Part shown: positions 63,392 to 64,000 of the stretch, piece by piece
Position numbering within the stretch: the stretch's first letter is position 1
Layout of the letters: the number at the start of each line of letters is the position of its first letter
NCBI GenBank assembly: GCA_964600235.1
Contig: CAZRIV010000009.1
Span: 62,001-126,000, forward strand
Length of the DNA stretch: 64,000 nucleotides
Origin: MWEI01 sp964600235
GTDB taxonomy: Bacteria > Desulfobacterota > Desulfomonilia > UBA1062
Direction of reading: 5' to 3'
Program-made: the position numbers and the translations under genes
Notes under the pieces: model-generated
The model's database searches: none
What the model saw: only the letters and a program-made list of their open reading frames with translations
Told to the model about the DNA's origin: nothing

Positions 63392-63836
63392 ATGTACTCC
63401 TCGGTGTAATGTGTTTATCTATTGGTCCAGCGTTATTGATTGGGTTTCTCCTGCATATTACCATGATGCGAGGTCATTGGTACATCCTCAGTTTTGATTG
63501 TTGAGATAAAAAAAAATAACCTGATGTAACCCTCGAGTTATAGTTGAAAATTCCTGATGCTGCACAGTGCAGGATAGAAACATCCTGCCATATAAAGGAA
63601 AGGTGCTGGTAAGCATAAGAGCTTCCTGTATATCTGCAATCATGGATATGACCGCACCATACCTTCTTATCAATGCAATTGCCTTGAGCCGTTCCCGACA
63701 TGGGCGCCCGTCGGCGTGGCTCTACTTCTTACGGAGAATACATGTTTGAAATCACCTGCAAGAACGAATTGGCTTTACTAATGATTTTTTTTCGTTATAC
63801 CGATACACAGAGATATCACTCAGGAGGATACCGTAC
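63392..63836. other. Intergenic region, mostly featureless
   Basis: 445 bp between two divergent genes. Short open frames here lack ribosome binding sites and family resemblance. A weak promoter for the next gene is listed separately. Confidence 0.5.
63774..63801 (+). promoter_or_regulatory. Weak promoter candidate before zinc-ribbon gene
   Basis: TTTACT (63774-63779), 16-bp spacer, TATACC (63796-63801), 36 nt before the start. About 4/6 in each box. Confidence 0.35.
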
Positions 63837-64000
63837 ATGAGGTGCCCGAAATGTGGTTATATCAGTTACGATTATTTAGATCGGTGCAAGAGTTGTGGAG
63901 AAGACCTCGTCCCCACAAAGATCAAACTCAATATATTCACCAAACAGCCGGAGATTGAAATCAACGATGAAGGATTCTCCGTCGACAAGGTAGAAGAAGA
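63837..64000 (+). CDS. Zinc-ribbon protein, 5' part only (cut by window end)
   Basis: The first 54 codons of a protein opening with a zinc ribbon, MRCPKCGYISYDYLDRCKSC, i.e. two CxxC pairs about 12 residues apart, followed by a charged region (INDEGFSVDKVEE). AGGAGG precedes the ATG by 9 nt. The rest lies beyond 64000, so the full function cannot be judged; such N-termini are common on small membrane or envelope proteins of these bacteria. Confidence 0.7.
   Translation, partial: MRCPKCGYISYDYLDRCKSCGEDLVPTKIKLNIFTKQPEIEINDEGFSVDKVEE

Noticed and set aside
63567..63749. Short frame in the gap before the zinc-ribbon gene
   Set aside because: No ribosome binding site, no recognisable motif; composition like the intergenic AT-rich flank.

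Overview
The window reads as chromosome from a GC-rich, Gram-negative anaerobe, most likely a member of the Desulfobacterota (old Deltaproteobacteria). The reasons are indirect: a TatT-type lipoprotein, a DUF3783-type protein, a 609-residue acyl-CoA dehydrogenase, a CarD/PIN-TRAM/IspD/IspF/CysS/UvrB gene string, an LPS-kinase-like protein (outer membrane) and an apparent selenoprotein. No rRNA, tRNA, CRISPR array, prophage or insertion sequence was recognised.

Layout. 1-8.7 kb: a MerA/Lpd-like flavoprotein, a small secreted protein, two orphan ABC-type periplasmic binding proteins (one an internal tandem duplication), a cold-shock protein, a membrane metallophosphoesterase, a bacterioferritin and a hotdog thioesterase. 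8.8-12.6 kb: a 1259-residue hybrid sensor kinase with five PAS domains. 12.8-21.3 kb: acyl-CoA dehydrogenase, a complete polar amino-acid ABC importer (ATPase, binding protein, two permeases), a two-gate nucleoside-recognition membrane protein, a methyltransferase and an Old Yellow Enzyme homologue with an altered active site. 21.9-35.9 kb: a giant secreted protein of 3805 residues (N-terminal propeller-like repeats, 32 cadherin-like beta-sandwich repeats of about 99 residues, two CBM6-like modules) followed by a second secreted repeat protein with a Gly-rich/Cys/transmembrane C-terminus; together they look like a cell-surface adhesion or polysaccharide-binding pair. 36-39.1 kb: cysteine synthase, TatT-like lipoprotein and an M15 peptidase.

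39.1-46.6 kb is the most unusual part: a ten-gene leftward operon arsR - proC-like - arsP-type permease - small CxxC thioredoxin - DGC zinc-binding protein - exported thioredoxin - ccdA - rhodanese - mauE/doxX - acr3, diverging from a DUF1573 gene on the right strand. That gene is interrupted by one in-frame TGA directly after a cysteine codon; the frame and the domain continue for 525 nt beyond it, and a hairpin matching the bacterial SECIS model follows. I read this as selenocysteine (a Cys-Sec pair) in an exported protein, divergent from a thiol-redox and metalloid-efflux operon under an ArsR operator. The joint function, extracytoplasmic thiol/selenol chemistry coupled to arsenite or organoarsenical efflux, is inference.

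46.7-50.2 kb: an EmrAB-like drug efflux pair with a divergent-type TetR regulator placed upstream. 50.4-53.9 kb: a GAF histidine kinase and a class I adenylate cyclase homologue. 53.9-61.9 kb: housekeeping genes lgt (left) and carD - PIN/TRAM - ispD - ispF - cysS - uvrB - LPS kinase (right), many overlapping by a few bases. 62.2-64 kb: a PlsC acyltransferase, a DUF3783-type protein and the start of a zinc-ribbon protein cut by the window end.

Three gene ends (near 14.8, 18.1 and 51.9 kb) carry very long perfect inverted repeats (24-28 bp arms) that probably act as terminators.
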